A stretch of 9,690 nt of DNA from Chitinophagales bacterium (lineage in GTDB: Bacteria > Bacteroidota > Bacteroidia > Chitinophagales > UBA2359): positions 1-9,690 of the forward strand of contig JAHDDN010000191.1 of NCBI GenBank assembly GCA_020629335.1, read 5' to 3'. This document shows positions 1 to 8,020 of this stretch, one piece after another (position 1 is the stretch's first letter; each line of letters begins with the position of its first letter). The translations under genes were made by a program, and so were the position numbers. The notes under the pieces are model-generated. The model ran no database searches and was not told where the DNA came from. It saw only the letters and a list, made by a program, of their open reading frames with translations.

Positions 1-2078
1 AGTTCTATGAATTTTTCTTTTTCTAAGGTGGCTACCCATTCATATAATAAGTTCCAAATTCGATCATCATAGATAAGAATTAGGCCGCTGCCTCTTAAGA
101 AACCTTCCACCCAAAAAGCAACCTCCACTGCTTGGTGATTATTGGATAAATAATAGGAAACCAAATTAGCCGATCTTGATTTTTCAAGCTGGTTATTATC
201 TAAAAGCAATCTTACGGTACAACCCATAATCACGCTGTGTACGCCTGTTTTTTCTAAAATATGTTCTAAGGTATTCGCCCAATTAAAGGCTAAGTCCTCC
301 TCTTCTAATATTTTAATGGCAGTATTCACTTGGATAATTAACTCAAATATGGCATTAGAGTTTTTTTCGTTTAAACCATAACAGGCATTAGGTAGTGTAA
401 TGCAAATTTTACTAAATAATCGCTCTGCTATTTTTTCTAATTGGCTGACATCTGATTTTCTGACATTACCATATTTAATGATGTTGACTAAGTCGGGAAT
501 CGCTTTCATCAAATCTGTTGTGTCTGATGAGATAGCCGATTCACTATTTATCTTTTGTAAGAGTATTTCTGTCGCTTCAAATAATTCCGCAGGGATACAC
601 TGTTTTAATAGTAAAATCAGATCAGAAATTAAGGGCGTTTGATTTACCTTATGTGCTACAATGGCATTGCTTGCACTTAAAATACTATTCCCATAATAGG
701 CCTTATCAACTATCGCGATTTGAATATTGGGGTCCCATTTTAATACCCAACTTTCTTTAAAGGTTCCCTTACTCCTACTTTCGGTTCGTTCTCCCCAATT
801 AATTTCTAACAATTCTAAACGATGAAAGAAAATACTTCGCTTTAAATCTAAGGGTTTACGAAGATCCAGCACATGGGTCTTTTCCTCTGCCGTAAATTTT
901 AGTCGTAAAGTTTTACAGATTGATTCAAAATCTTTTTGGAGCGGAACTTTGGCTAGGTCATCCGGGATATGACCCAGCCTCTCTCCCACTACTATTTTCT
1001 TTTTGATGAGTTCAAAGAGGATTCCGTCTCCCATACACATGACAGTATGAATCGCTTCATTGAGTTCCGCTAAAGTGATTTGTGATTGATTCCTAAGACT
1101 GGCAATAGCATAGGCCAAGCGATAAGTTTCCAAAACATGAGCCGTAGAAATATCCATTCCTTCCTCTCGAAAAGCGGTGGCTACCTTACTCAACCATTTT
1201 ATTTCTAAATCCTCCTCGGCTTCCCAACGATGTTCATACCAACCGGGAGACTTGATACCAGCTCCATAACCTGATTGCATAGAGAGCCTTGAATTGGTCC
1301 AAGGTATCCATGCGCACGAAACATTTACTCTGGACTTTCCTAGGTCTTTGAGAATTTTTCTATCCGTTTTTTCATATTGAGCTAAATCAACTAAAGCTGG
1401 GCCATGCCAGGCACCACAAATGACCGCTATTCGCTCATACATTTCGTTTTGAACTGATTGAATAATACTACGCATATAGGCTTCTCTATGGACATTCTCT
1501 TGATCTAAACTGGAAGCAATGCCTTCTTCACGTAATGACTGCATAACCAATTGTACGGCTTCAAAATGCTCTTTAGCATCTCCATTATTATTTTGCTCAA
1601 AATGATATTCCCACCAATCCTCTCCAGAACCAAAGCCTGCAATATCTGCAATATATGATAATGGATCTCTTGGGAAAGTAGGCGGTACTGCTTGTAATTT
1701 TTCTCCTGTATTGGCTTCGCTTTCTTCTTTATTAGTAATTGCCTCCTTCGCTTCTTTTTTTTGTCTAAATCGAATGGAAGCAGGTAAATCTAATGCCTTT
1801 ATTGGTACATTATTTTTATTAGCATAATGGGCTGCTACCCATTCGGGAGAGAATTCAGAGAAGGGATAAAAACTCGATTCCGAAGCCACTTTGCTATTAA
1901 AAACCATAATAGCAACAGGAGGTTTTAAATCCTTATGTCCAACGACTTCTAAGGCTTCTGTTATTTCTGGAGGTCCTTCTATTAGAATAAAGTCGGGCTT
2001 TATCTCCGCAAGTCTTTGAGCAACTTTTTGAGCAGAACCCACTCCATGATGTCGAATACCTAATATATGTGTAGCCAT
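1..2078 (-). CDS. DUF5682 family protein (YehM-like), 3' end cut by window edge
   Basis: I translated this frame by hand from ATG at 2078. It stays open for 692 codons and leaves the window without a stop, so the C-terminus is missing. The start is set by an AGGAG ribosome binding site just upstream, 9 nt after the previous stop codon. The N-terminus has GIRHHGVGS (residues 7-15), then a strand ending FILIEGPPE (30-38). A second conserved-looking histidine motif, ICGAWHGPAL, lies at about 220-229. RHHG, IEGP and the late GxxH together are what I associate with DUF5682. They also resemble the sparse motifs of TraB/TIKI and EreA-like hydrolases, so a metal-dependent hydrolase is a reasonable inference but unproven. 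Residues 107-130 are a charged, probably disordered insert. Residues from about 480 on look alpha-helical. No signal peptide or membrane segment is seen, so it is probably cytoplasmic. It is the last gene visible in the operon. Confidence 0.85.
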   Translation of the reverse strand, partial: MATHILGIRHHGVGSAQKVAQRLAEIKPDFILIEGPPEITEALEVVGHKDLKPPVAIMVFNSKVASESSFYPFSEFSPEWVAAHYANKNNVPIKALDLPASIRFRQKKEAKEAITNKEESEANTGEKLQAVPPTFPRDPLSYIADIAGFGSGEDWWEYHFEQNNNGDAKEHFEAVQLVMQSLREEGIASSLDQENVHREAYMRSIIQSVQNEMYERIAVICGAWHGPALVDLAQYEKTDRKILKDLGKSRVNVSCAWIPWTNSRLSMQSGYGAGIKSPGWYEHRWEAEEDLEIKWLSKVATAFREEGMDISTAHVLETYRLAYAIASLRNQSQITLAELNEAIHTVMCMGDGILFELIKKKIVVGERLGHIPDDLAKVPLQKDFESICKTLRLKFTAEEKTHVLDLRKPLDLKRSIFFHRLELLEINWGERTESRSKGTFKESWVLKWDPNIQIAIVDKAYYGNSILSASNAIVAHKVNQTPLISDLILLLKQCIPAELFEATEILLQKINSESAISSDTTDLMKAIPDLVNIIKYGNVRKSDVSQLEKIAERLFSKICITLPNACYGLNEKNSNAIFELIIQVNTAIKILEEEDLAFNWANTLEHILEKTGVHSVIMGCTVRLLLDNNQLEKSRSANLVSYYLSNNHQAVEVAFWVEGFLRGSGLILIYDDRIWNLLYEWVATLEKEKFIE

Positions 2079-2082
2079 GTTA

Positions 2083-2087
2083 CTCCT
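2083..2087 (-). promoter_or_regulatory. Shine-Dalgarno site for the DUF5682 gene
   Basis: On the minus strand the junction reads TAA, AGGAGTAAC, ATG. AGGAG sits four bases before the ATG at 2078 and directly after the stop codon of the DUF4132 gene. Strong Shine-Dalgarno sites are uncommon in Bacteroidota. This one fixes the start codon and suggests the gene is translated from the same message as its upstream neighbour. The spacing is slightly short. Confidence 0.7.
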
Positions 2088-5000
2088 TTAAGCTTCAGAT
2101 AATGCTCTTAAATCTGCAATTACTTCTGAATAAAAGACCTTAGGCAAATCTCCTAATTTGACTTTATCCTGCCAGTTCTTGCCCATGAAACTTACATCAT
2201 AAATCGTAGCTGGTGCAGTTCCTCCTTGATAATAGGCCGCTGGCCCTTCAATATTCGCAAAAGCCTTGATTCCTTTTGGATGGCAATGTTTATTAAATTC
2301 GAGTCGCCCACCATCTCCTGTTTGTTTGATCCAGCCTCTCTTCACTAAAAAGCCTGCTACATAATCTGCGCCTTTTGGTATATCGGTATTCATTAAAACA
2401 GTGCTTGTAGATTTATCTTTCTCTTCCTCTGATATTCTTTCAATATGGCGATCAATAATTGGAAATTCCAACTCAATATCCATATCAAATATTTTATCAT
2501 TCCATTTTTTCAGCAACTCCTCAGACATATGAAGTGGATGTATGATTCGAATATGTGTACCCTCCTCTAAGTCTACTTCTTCATCTTCCACATCATAGAG
2601 TTCAATGTCATCATCACAATAGAATACATTGATAAGTTGGTCTTCTTTAAAAAGGCCCCAAATTAATCTTTGCACATAGATAAGCATGATCGGATTATTA
2701 AGATAATATTCTGTCCATTCTTCTATAGTCCATTTACGCTCATTGATCAAGGCGCTTTCTAATTTACCTTGTTGGGTTTTGACAACCTCTTTAATATCTT
2801 TATTAATCTGTTTAAATTCTTTGACTAGCTCCTTCGGAGTATCTTTGGGAACTGATTTTCTTCGCTTATTATCTTGATTGAAGAAATGGAGTTTAAATTC
2901 TTTGCTGACAAAGGCTCTATAGGTATCATCATTTACCTCAAAGGTTTTATAGAGGTCTTCAAAGCCAAAATCAGGAATAATCCGATCGCCTAATTGTTCG
3001 GCAGTGATATTGAGTTCTATAGCAGCAGCATCTAAAGCAGCTCTGGCAGCCTCTGCTACTCGACGTCTTTTACTGGCATACTTTCGAGAGAGCATATCTA
3101 CGAATCGCAAAGCTTTATTAGTTCCTACTATGGCTAAAGCTCCTACTATATATTCGCACATTTTGTAGCGCTTATCAGCCATTGTTTTTCTAAAGAGCGT
3201 ACTAAGTTTAGCCAATATAGTATCATCTCCTACTAAGGCCGCAATGGTCAAATAGTATTTAATTTTGGTATCGGAATTACTATCTTGAAAGCCTTGTAAT
3301 AAAGCGGCTGCAAATTTTGCAGATTTCGTTTTGTCCAATTGTCCGATTAATTGTCGGCACTCCACATCGGAGTTTAGTCCTTTTACTCGTTTGCATCGGT
3401 AAAATAGGAATCTTATTTGTTTGGGGCTTAAAGCTTCCCCATTTTTCCAATATAGTTTGGGCAAATTTTCCTCGTCCAACCACTTTTCACTCCATCGAGA
3501 AAGCTTCTTTCTTGCATCTGCATTTTCAATCATTTCTACAACTTCTTCATAAGTGTAGGCTTTAGCAAACTTAATATCGTGCAAGGATTCCAATAGGATA
3601 TCTCTGGTATCATCATTTCGTTCTTTCTCTACCAACTCCATCAATGATGACTTATGTTTAGAATCATCTGAATGACTTAGTATTAAGGCTCCTACGATTC
3701 TTTGATCCACTTTTTTGCCCTTAGTGAGTTCTAATGCTTTATCTCCTACTAATGGGATATATTTTGCTAAACTATCTGTGGCCAACTTCCTAGATTTTTT
3801 AGAAGCCATTTCTACAGCATAATTAATTATATCATCAACATAAGGGGATATATCATATTTCTCAAACAAACCAAATAAGATAAGATAATATCGTTGATAT
3901 CTACTATCTACGATCTGAGCATCCTTTTTCATGGCCTCTATCAAATAAGGCAAACTATCTTTTTCAAAGGTTTCCTCTAAGAAATTTAAGTATTGGGATT
4001 GGATAAGGTGAGAATCTTTCACATATTCCATGACCCGTTCTTTTCCTTGCTTTTCGTCTCTATCTAATAAATACTTAGAATAAACACTTATCAAAGGCCC
4101 TCCAATTACATAAGGATGAGAATAATACCTTTGCTTTGCTGGCTTCTCTCCTACAAACTCATTTAAATATTGATCACCAATTTTTGATATTTGATAATGG
4201 TATTTATTACCTAAGTTTTTATTTAAAGCTTGATATAATTTAAATTGCTCACCTACATTATTGATTTTGGGAGCTAACTTTATAATATCGTCCTCGTATT
4301 TTTCAGCATCTTGTTCTAATAGATATTTAATGCAAGCAAAGTTTGCCCTTTCAATATGATTGTGATGATCAAATATATAATTGGCAATTTTACCTTCAAG
4401 GGTTTCTCGCGCATTTTCATAGAGAAATTTTAAGATACCAAACTTCCCTCCAAAAAACATTTTATTTTCTATTCCTTCATGCAAAATAGCCGCTTGTTTA
4501 TTTAAATCTTCAGCTGAGAGGCTTTTGTTAAATTTCGGCTTCATAAACTCTGCAAACCCAGACTCTTCAAATGTCGTAGTAACTTTATCTTTAGATTGAA
4601 TATAATTAGATATTAAAAATGGACTTTGTGAGAAAGATAAGGTTTTTTGAATGATCTCCTTGTCAGGAATATTAAGAGATTGTAGATAGGCTATCATCTC
4701 TTGGGCTGATTCCCCCTTAGTCGTTGTTATTTTGTTTACAACCAACAACCAATATAAATGGTATTGTTGCATCAAGCTATCATAAGTCACTAAATTTTTA
4801 ATTAGAGTATCTGAAGGACTCCAGTAAATAGAGGAGAATTTAAAACCGCTCTCATCATTTATTCGATGGAGAAAAAGAGTCCTCAAAAAATTGATGGCTC
4901 CTCTATAATTATGCCGATCATTCAATCTTTGGATAATGCTAGGATCGAAAGGAAGTTCATCCATTCCAACACTTGCTATTTGCTTGATCAATGTTTGATT

Positions 5001-5096
5001 TCCTTCTACATTATCTCGACTGTATCTAATGGCAAATTCGCAATGCTCGTCTCGCATTTTTTTAATAAACTCGTATTTTTCTTGTTGGATATCCAT
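2088..5096 (-). CDS. DUF4132 domain protein with HEAT-like repeats (YehI/MolR-like, no WGR domain)
   Basis: This is a 1002-residue protein starting at ATG 5096. The N-terminal two thirds is alpha-helical and repeat-like. The clearest HEAT-type stretch is about 608-700, ending in LGDRIIPDFGF (702-712), a motif I recognise just before DUF4132. DUF4132 follows from about 745. It has an SVPKDTPKEL entry, RKWTIEEW (787-794), the NPIMLIYVQRLIWGLF stretch (801-816), an acidic run (828-846) and IRIIHPLHM (849-857). The C-terminus (about 910-1000) closes with KLGDLPKVFYSEVIADLRAL. E. coli MolR/YehI-type relatives often carry a WGR domain; I see none here. No catalytic residues can be named. It probably acts as a cytoplasmic scaffold or substrate-recognition partner of the ATPase encoded upstream. 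It sits 107 nt after that gene and 9 nt before the DUF5682 gene. The family call is firm; the role is inference. Confidence 0.9.
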   Translation of the reverse strand: MDIQQEKYEFIKKMRDEHCEFAIRYSRDNVEGNQTLIKQIASVGMDELPFDPSIIQRLNDRHNYRGAINFLRTLFLHRINDESGFKFSSIYWSPSDTLIKNLVTYDSLMQQYHLYWLLVVNKITTTKGESAQEMIAYLQSLNIPDKEIIQKTLSFSQSPFLISNYIQSKDKVTTTFEESGFAEFMKPKFNKSLSAEDLNKQAAILHEGIENKMFFGGKFGILKFLYENARETLEGKIANYIFDHHNHIERANFACIKYLLEQDAEKYEDDIIKLAPKINNVGEQFKLYQALNKNLGNKYHYQISKIGDQYLNEFVGEKPAKQRYYSHPYVIGGPLISVYSKYLLDRDEKQGKERVMEYVKDSHLIQSQYLNFLEETFEKDSLPYLIEAMKKDAQIVDSRYQRYYLILFGLFEKYDISPYVDDIINYAVEMASKKSRKLATDSLAKYIPLVGDKALELTKGKKVDQRIVGALILSHSDDSKHKSSLMELVEKERNDDTRDILLESLHDIKFAKAYTYEEVVEMIENADARKKLSRWSEKWLDEENLPKLYWKNGEALSPKQIRFLFYRCKRVKGLNSDVECRQLIGQLDKTKSAKFAAALLQGFQDSNSDTKIKYYLTIAALVGDDTILAKLSTLFRKTMADKRYKMCEYIVGALAIVGTNKALRFVDMLSRKYASKRRRVAEAARAALDAAAIELNITAEQLGDRIIPDFGFEDLYKTFEVNDDTYRAFVSKEFKLHFFNQDNKRRKSVPKDTPKELVKEFKQINKDIKEVVKTQQGKLESALINERKWTIEEWTEYYLNNPIMLIYVQRLIWGLFKEDQLINVFYCDDDIELYDVEDEEVDLEEGTHIRIIHPLHMSEELLKKWNDKIFDMDIELEFPIIDRHIERISEEEKDKSTSTVLMNTDIPKGADYVAGFLVKRGWIKQTGDGGRLEFNKHCHPKGIKAFANIEGPAAYYQGGTAPATIYDVSFMGKNWQDKVKLGDLPKVFYSEVIADLRALSEA

Positions 5097-5134
5097 GATT
5101 TTAGATTGATATTTTTGATTTGATTATCCATATT

Positions 5135-5159
5135 GGGCGCCCACAAGAGTCGCCCCTAC
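5135..5159 (-). repeat. GTAGGGGCG-type imperfect hairpin in the ATPase/DUF4132 gap
   Basis: The 107-nt gap between the ATPase and DUF4132 genes holds an imperfect inverted repeat. On the transcribed strand it starts GTAGGGGCGAC and ends GGGCGCCC. GGGCG pairs with CGCCC, then comes an A/G mismatch and a further C-G pair around a short loop. The first nine bases follow GTAGGGRCG, the same start as the palindrome before the ATPase gene. The GGGCGCCC end recurs at 9458-9465. No T-run follows, so it does not look like an intrinsic terminator. A dispersed REP- or MITE-like element is the best reading. Confidence 0.55.
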
Positions 5160-5203
5160 ATTTTTTAACCACCGCTGATCTCTTTTTTATAAGGAAGAGG
5201 AAA

Positions 5204-6283
5204 TTATATAGCTATTTCTTTGCAGGCTCGGTAGATGTCTTTCCAGCCTTCTCTTGGTTTGACGACGGATTCCAGATAGTCTTCCCAAACGACTTTGTCT
5301 TGGATAGGGTCTTTTACAACGGCTCCAATCAAGCCTGAGGCAATGTCTTGTGAAGATAGTTTGCCATCCCCAAAATGCGCTGCTAATGCAAGGCCATTAT
5401 TAACCACTGAAATAGCTTCAGCAGTACTCATGGTGCTAGTCGGCGATTTCACTTTAGTTTTGCCATCTTCTGTGATACCTGATCGCAACTCTCGAAATAT
5501 GGAGACTATTCTTTGAATTTCTTTTAGAGTAGGCATTTCTGCAGCGAGTTCTAATGTTTTGGACATTTTTTCTACTCTGGTTTTTACGATATTAACTTCT
5601 TCTTCAGATGTTTTGGGCGTTGGGAGAATAACGGTATTAAACCTTCGCTTTAGGGCAGAAGATAATTCATTGACTCCTTTGTCTTTATTATTGGCAGTGG
5701 CAATTACATTAAATCCTCTTTGGGCTTGTACTTCGATACTTAGCTCTGGTATTGGCAATAGTTTTTCAGAGAGAATGGTGATTAAGTTATCCTGAACATC
5801 TGCTGATATTCTGGTCAACTCTTCTATACGCGCTATCTTGCCTTCTTTCATGGCAAGCATTAATGGAGTGGCTACTAAGGCTGATTCTGAAGGGCCTTCA
5901 GCTAATAGCTTAGCATAGTTCCAACCATATCTGATGGCTTCATCACTGATACCTGAAGTTCCTTGAATGAGCAGTTTTGAATTTCCTGTAATAGCAGCAG
6001 TGATATGTTCTGACACCCACGACTTGCCCGTCCCTGGGATACCATAAAGCAATAGTGCTCTATCGGTCGTGAGGGTGGCAACAGCTATTTCCATGAGTCT
6101 TCGGTCGCCAATATATTTAGGACTCACTTCAAAGCCATTTTTTAGCTTGACTCCCATGAGGTAATCGACAACTGCTTGAGGAGATAATTCCCAATTTGTG
6201 GGTTTATTTCCTTTATCTTGTTTTTTCAGTGCCTTGAGTTCTTCTTTGAATTCAACTTCTGCATGATTTCTTAATGCGCTCAT
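5204..6283 (-). CDS. MoxR-family AAA+ ATPase, YehL-like
   Basis: This 359-residue protein starts at ATG 6283 after an A-rich leader. The AAA+ core starts at about residue 55. Walker A is GIPGTGKS (81-88). The Walker B position reads KIARIEELTR (149-158), with Glu154-Glu155 where most AAA+ proteins have Asp-Glu. Sensor 1 is in NVIATANNKD (192-201, Asn198 or Asn199). The arginine-finger region is SALKRRFNT (209-217). The C-terminal helical lid spans about 250-355. MoxR ATPases hydrolyse ATP to remodel partner proteins and usually work with a VWA-domain protein. The neighbours (DUF4132, DUF5682 and SWIM proteins) match the E. coli yeh locus and point to the YehL branch rather than RavA or the MoxR proper group. 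No membrane segment is seen. A palindromic hairpin lies 14 nt upstream in the transcribed leader. The ATPase call is firm; the substrate is unknown. Confidence 0.93.
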   Translation of the reverse strand: MSALRNHAEVEFKEELKALKKQDKGNKPTNWELSPQAVVDYLMGVKLKNGFEVSPKYIGDRRLMEIAVATLTTDRALLLYGIPGTGKSWVSEHITAAITGNSKLLIQGTSGISDEAIRYGWNYAKLLAEGPSESALVATPLMLAMKEGKIARIEELTRISADVQDNLITILSEKLLPIPELSIEVQAQRGFNVIATANNKDKGVNELSSALKRRFNTVILPTPKTSEEEVNIVKTRVEKMSKTLELAAEMPTLKEIQRIVSIFRELRSGITEDGKTKVKSPTSTMSTAEAISVVNNGLALAAHFGDGKLSSQDIASGLIGAVVKDPIQDKVVWEDYLESVVKPREGWKDIYRACKEIAI

Positions 6284-6297
6284 TTTTTGGTATGTTA

Positions 6298-6326
6298 GTA
6301 GGGACGTTGCAGTGCAACGTCCCTAC
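6298..6326. repeat. 29-bp palindromic element (GTAGGGACGTTGCA arms)
   Basis: Two perfect 14-base arms, GTAGGGACGTTGCA and its reverse complement, flank a single central base. The element lies in the 84-nt gap between the DUF5691 and ATPase genes and ends 14 nt before the ATPase start codon. In RNA it would form a very stable hairpin close to the ribosome binding region. No run of T follows on the transcribed strand, so it is not a standard terminator. I remember similar GTAGGGACGTTGCA palindromes dispersed in Bacteroidota and cyanobacterial genomes, so it is probably a mobile REP/MITE-type repeat. Confidence 0.8.
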
Positions 6327-6341
6327 GGGTTAGTTTAATGT

Positions 6342-6358
6342 TAGTCAAGGATAGTCAA
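6342..6358. repeat. Short direct repeat TAGTCAA x2
   Basis: TAGTCAA occurs at 6342-6348 and again at 6352-6358, a 10-base period, just downstream of the DUF5691 stop codon and beside the palindrome. A period of one helical turn could suit a dimeric regulator. In AT-rich intergenic DNA a chance or slippage origin is just as likely. Confidence 0.25.
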
Positions 6359-6367
6359 CTTCCTTTT

Positions 6368-8020
6368 TTAAGTAGGCATATTTTGTTTTATTAAGGCTCT
6401 AATTTCGGCTCCTTCTAAAATTGGACCGAATATATACTCTTTCCAAAATTTTTGGGAACGACCTAATGCTTCGCCTTTTTTCTCATTGATTGCTTTTAGC
6501 AAATCTAAGCTTCCACTATTGAAATAATGTGCAGCTAAAATTCCTACCCTATAATTCGGAGTCCCTGTTTTTAGTTTGAGTAAACGATATATTTTATTGA
6601 TCCAAGCATTAGAGAATTCAATACTCCATTCTCCATTCTGGCTCTTCCAAGTAGAAAGCATATTGTAATTATAAACCCATTCAGCTTTGATGATGGCTAA
6701 TAAATACTCTTCCCAATTAGCAGGATTTAGTGCTTCTAATAATAGCTGTTCGCCTAAATTATAAGTATCGGTTGAGGAAGGCACTACTAATTTATGCTGC
6801 TTAATTAATGAGTTGACTGCTTCATCGGAGGTGTAGTTAGGATGCTTTAATAACTCCATTAATAATTCTAATTCTTTATGTTGGAAGGCTAAGGCATAAA
6901 CTGAAGGCAATAAATTACTCACGTACTTTCCATCTACTTTAAGCTGAAATTGCCTATCATTGAGAAAATGATCTAATGTCTCCTTTATATCTCTTGAAAG
7001 TAATTCTTTCCAGAACTTGATTGGAATATTCTCTACAAAAAAAGATAGCCAATATAATTGATCAGATTTGAACTGACCAATATCTTCATTTTCCTCTTCT
7101 AATGCATAAGTAGCAACCATATTAGCAGCATTCCAAAATTTATCTTCTTTTTCTGGAATGGCTAATTCATTTTTTCGATTGACATATTTTTTCAACTGCT
7201 TGATCGTCTGTTTGAATAACTTAGAGGTGGGCAAACCCAATAAGCATTCTACTATCGTTTTTCGACAAGCTTTGGTCATCTTTTTTTCCTTCGCATGATA
7301 CGCAAATTCCTTTTTTAATAAGCCTTCTAAAAATGCTTGGTCTTTTTCATGAAGTGTCAGCTTGATAATTGATAAAAAACTCAACTTTTCTCGTATTGAC
7401 TCTTCTGTCCAAGTGGAGGCTAATAGTTGATTGGCTTTTTCAATGTCCTTTTTTCTCCGGTGCTCAAAATATTCTTTTCGTTGTTTGGCAATGCCATGTA
7501 ACCAAACGTCATCTCCTTGAACCTTCAAGACCGTTTTCAAAGAGTAATTATCAAATTGCTTCATGATCCATTGGCCTTTATTACCGACGACTTGATACAA
7601 TTTATGTTGTGTGTCTAATTGGCATTTTTTCCCATATTTCAATAAGGGAATGATAAACTGTGAAGGAATTAGTTTTGACTGCTCAATCAAGGCATCCATA
7701 TAGTCGCACAATAATAATTCTTTCAACTGACCATCAATCAATAAGATTCGTTTCAAGACTTGAGCCATTTCTGCACTGGCCGCCATTTGCTTTTCCTCTA
7801 TGGAACTCTTTGGCAATTCACCCGTAAATTTAGGAGGTATTTTCCCAGCTTTGTCATAAAAGTACTGAAGGCCTAATGCTTTCAAAAATCGATCTTCTTG
7901 ATCTTTAAATTTCTGATTTTTCAAAAGGCTTTGTACCTCCTCTGCTAATAGATTTTCATCTAAGGCTTTTTTATCTGTGCCTAATAAGGCGACTTCTTTT
8001 AGGTGCTGTAGTGATTTCAT
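6368..8020 (-). CDS. DUF5691 domain protein
   Basis: I chose ATG at 8020, giving 550 residues. Its first four bases form ATGA with the stop codon of the SWIM gene, the classic layout for translational coupling. A TTG two codons further upstream (8026) is also in frame but less likely. The N-terminus carries ALLGTDKKAL (11-20), the opening motif I associate with DUF5691 proteins. The rest looks almost wholly alpha-helical, with long lysine- and glutamate-rich amphipathic segments and several Trp-containing helices. This suggests a HEAT- or ARM-like solenoid. No catalytic motif, signal peptide or membrane segment is visible. The stop TAA at 6368-6370 is followed by the 84-nt gap with the palindrome. 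Proteins of this family commonly sit next to SWIM and MoxR genes, as here, so a scaffold or adaptor role for the ATPase complex is plausible. The function is unknown. Confidence 0.85.
   Translation of the reverse strand: MKSLQHLKEVALLGTDKKALDENLLAEEVQSLLKNQKFKDQEDRFLKALGLQYFYDKAGKIPPKFTGELPKSSIEEKQMAASAEMAQVLKRILLIDGQLKELLLCDYMDALIEQSKLIPSQFIIPLLKYGKKCQLDTQHKLYQVVGNKGQWIMKQFDNYSLKTVLKVQGDDVWLHGIAKQRKEYFEHRRKKDIEKANQLLASTWTEESIREKLSFLSIIKLTLHEKDQAFLEGLLKKEFAYHAKEKKMTKACRKTIVECLLGLPTSKLFKQTIKQLKKYVNRKNELAIPEKEDKFWNAANMVATYALEEENEDIGQFKSDQLYWLSFFVENIPIKFWKELLSRDIKETLDHFLNDRQFQLKVDGKYVSNLLPSVYALAFQHKELELLMELLKHPNYTSDEAVNSLIKQHKLVVPSSTDTYNLGEQLLLEALNPANWEEYLLAIIKAEWVYNYNMLSTWKSQNGEWSIEFSNAWINKIYRLLKLKTGTPNYRVGILAAHYFNSGSLDLLKAINEKKGEALGRSQKFWKEYIFGPILEGAEIRALIKQNMPT

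Noticed and set aside
400..642. 80-codon plus-strand open frame
   Set aside because: It lies wholly antisense to the DUF5682 coding frame, which has clear family motifs. No promoter or ribosome site was seen.
3280..3565. Short open frames on both strands inside the DUF4132 gene
   Set aside because: They overlap a continuous 1002-codon gene with recognisable domains and have no start signals of their own.
4866..5338. Two plus-strand open frames (85 and 72 codons) across the ATPase/DUF4132 gap
   Set aside because: Both are mostly antisense to the two real genes. The gap between them holds only the hairpin element.
6298..6326. Intrinsic terminator
   Set aside because: The stem is strong, but on the transcribed strand it is followed by TAACATACC, not a run of T.
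6284..6367. Internal promoter before the ATPase gene
   Set aside because: The best candidate on the transcribed strand, TATCCTTG, misses TAnnTTTG by one base and has no properly spaced TTTG box.
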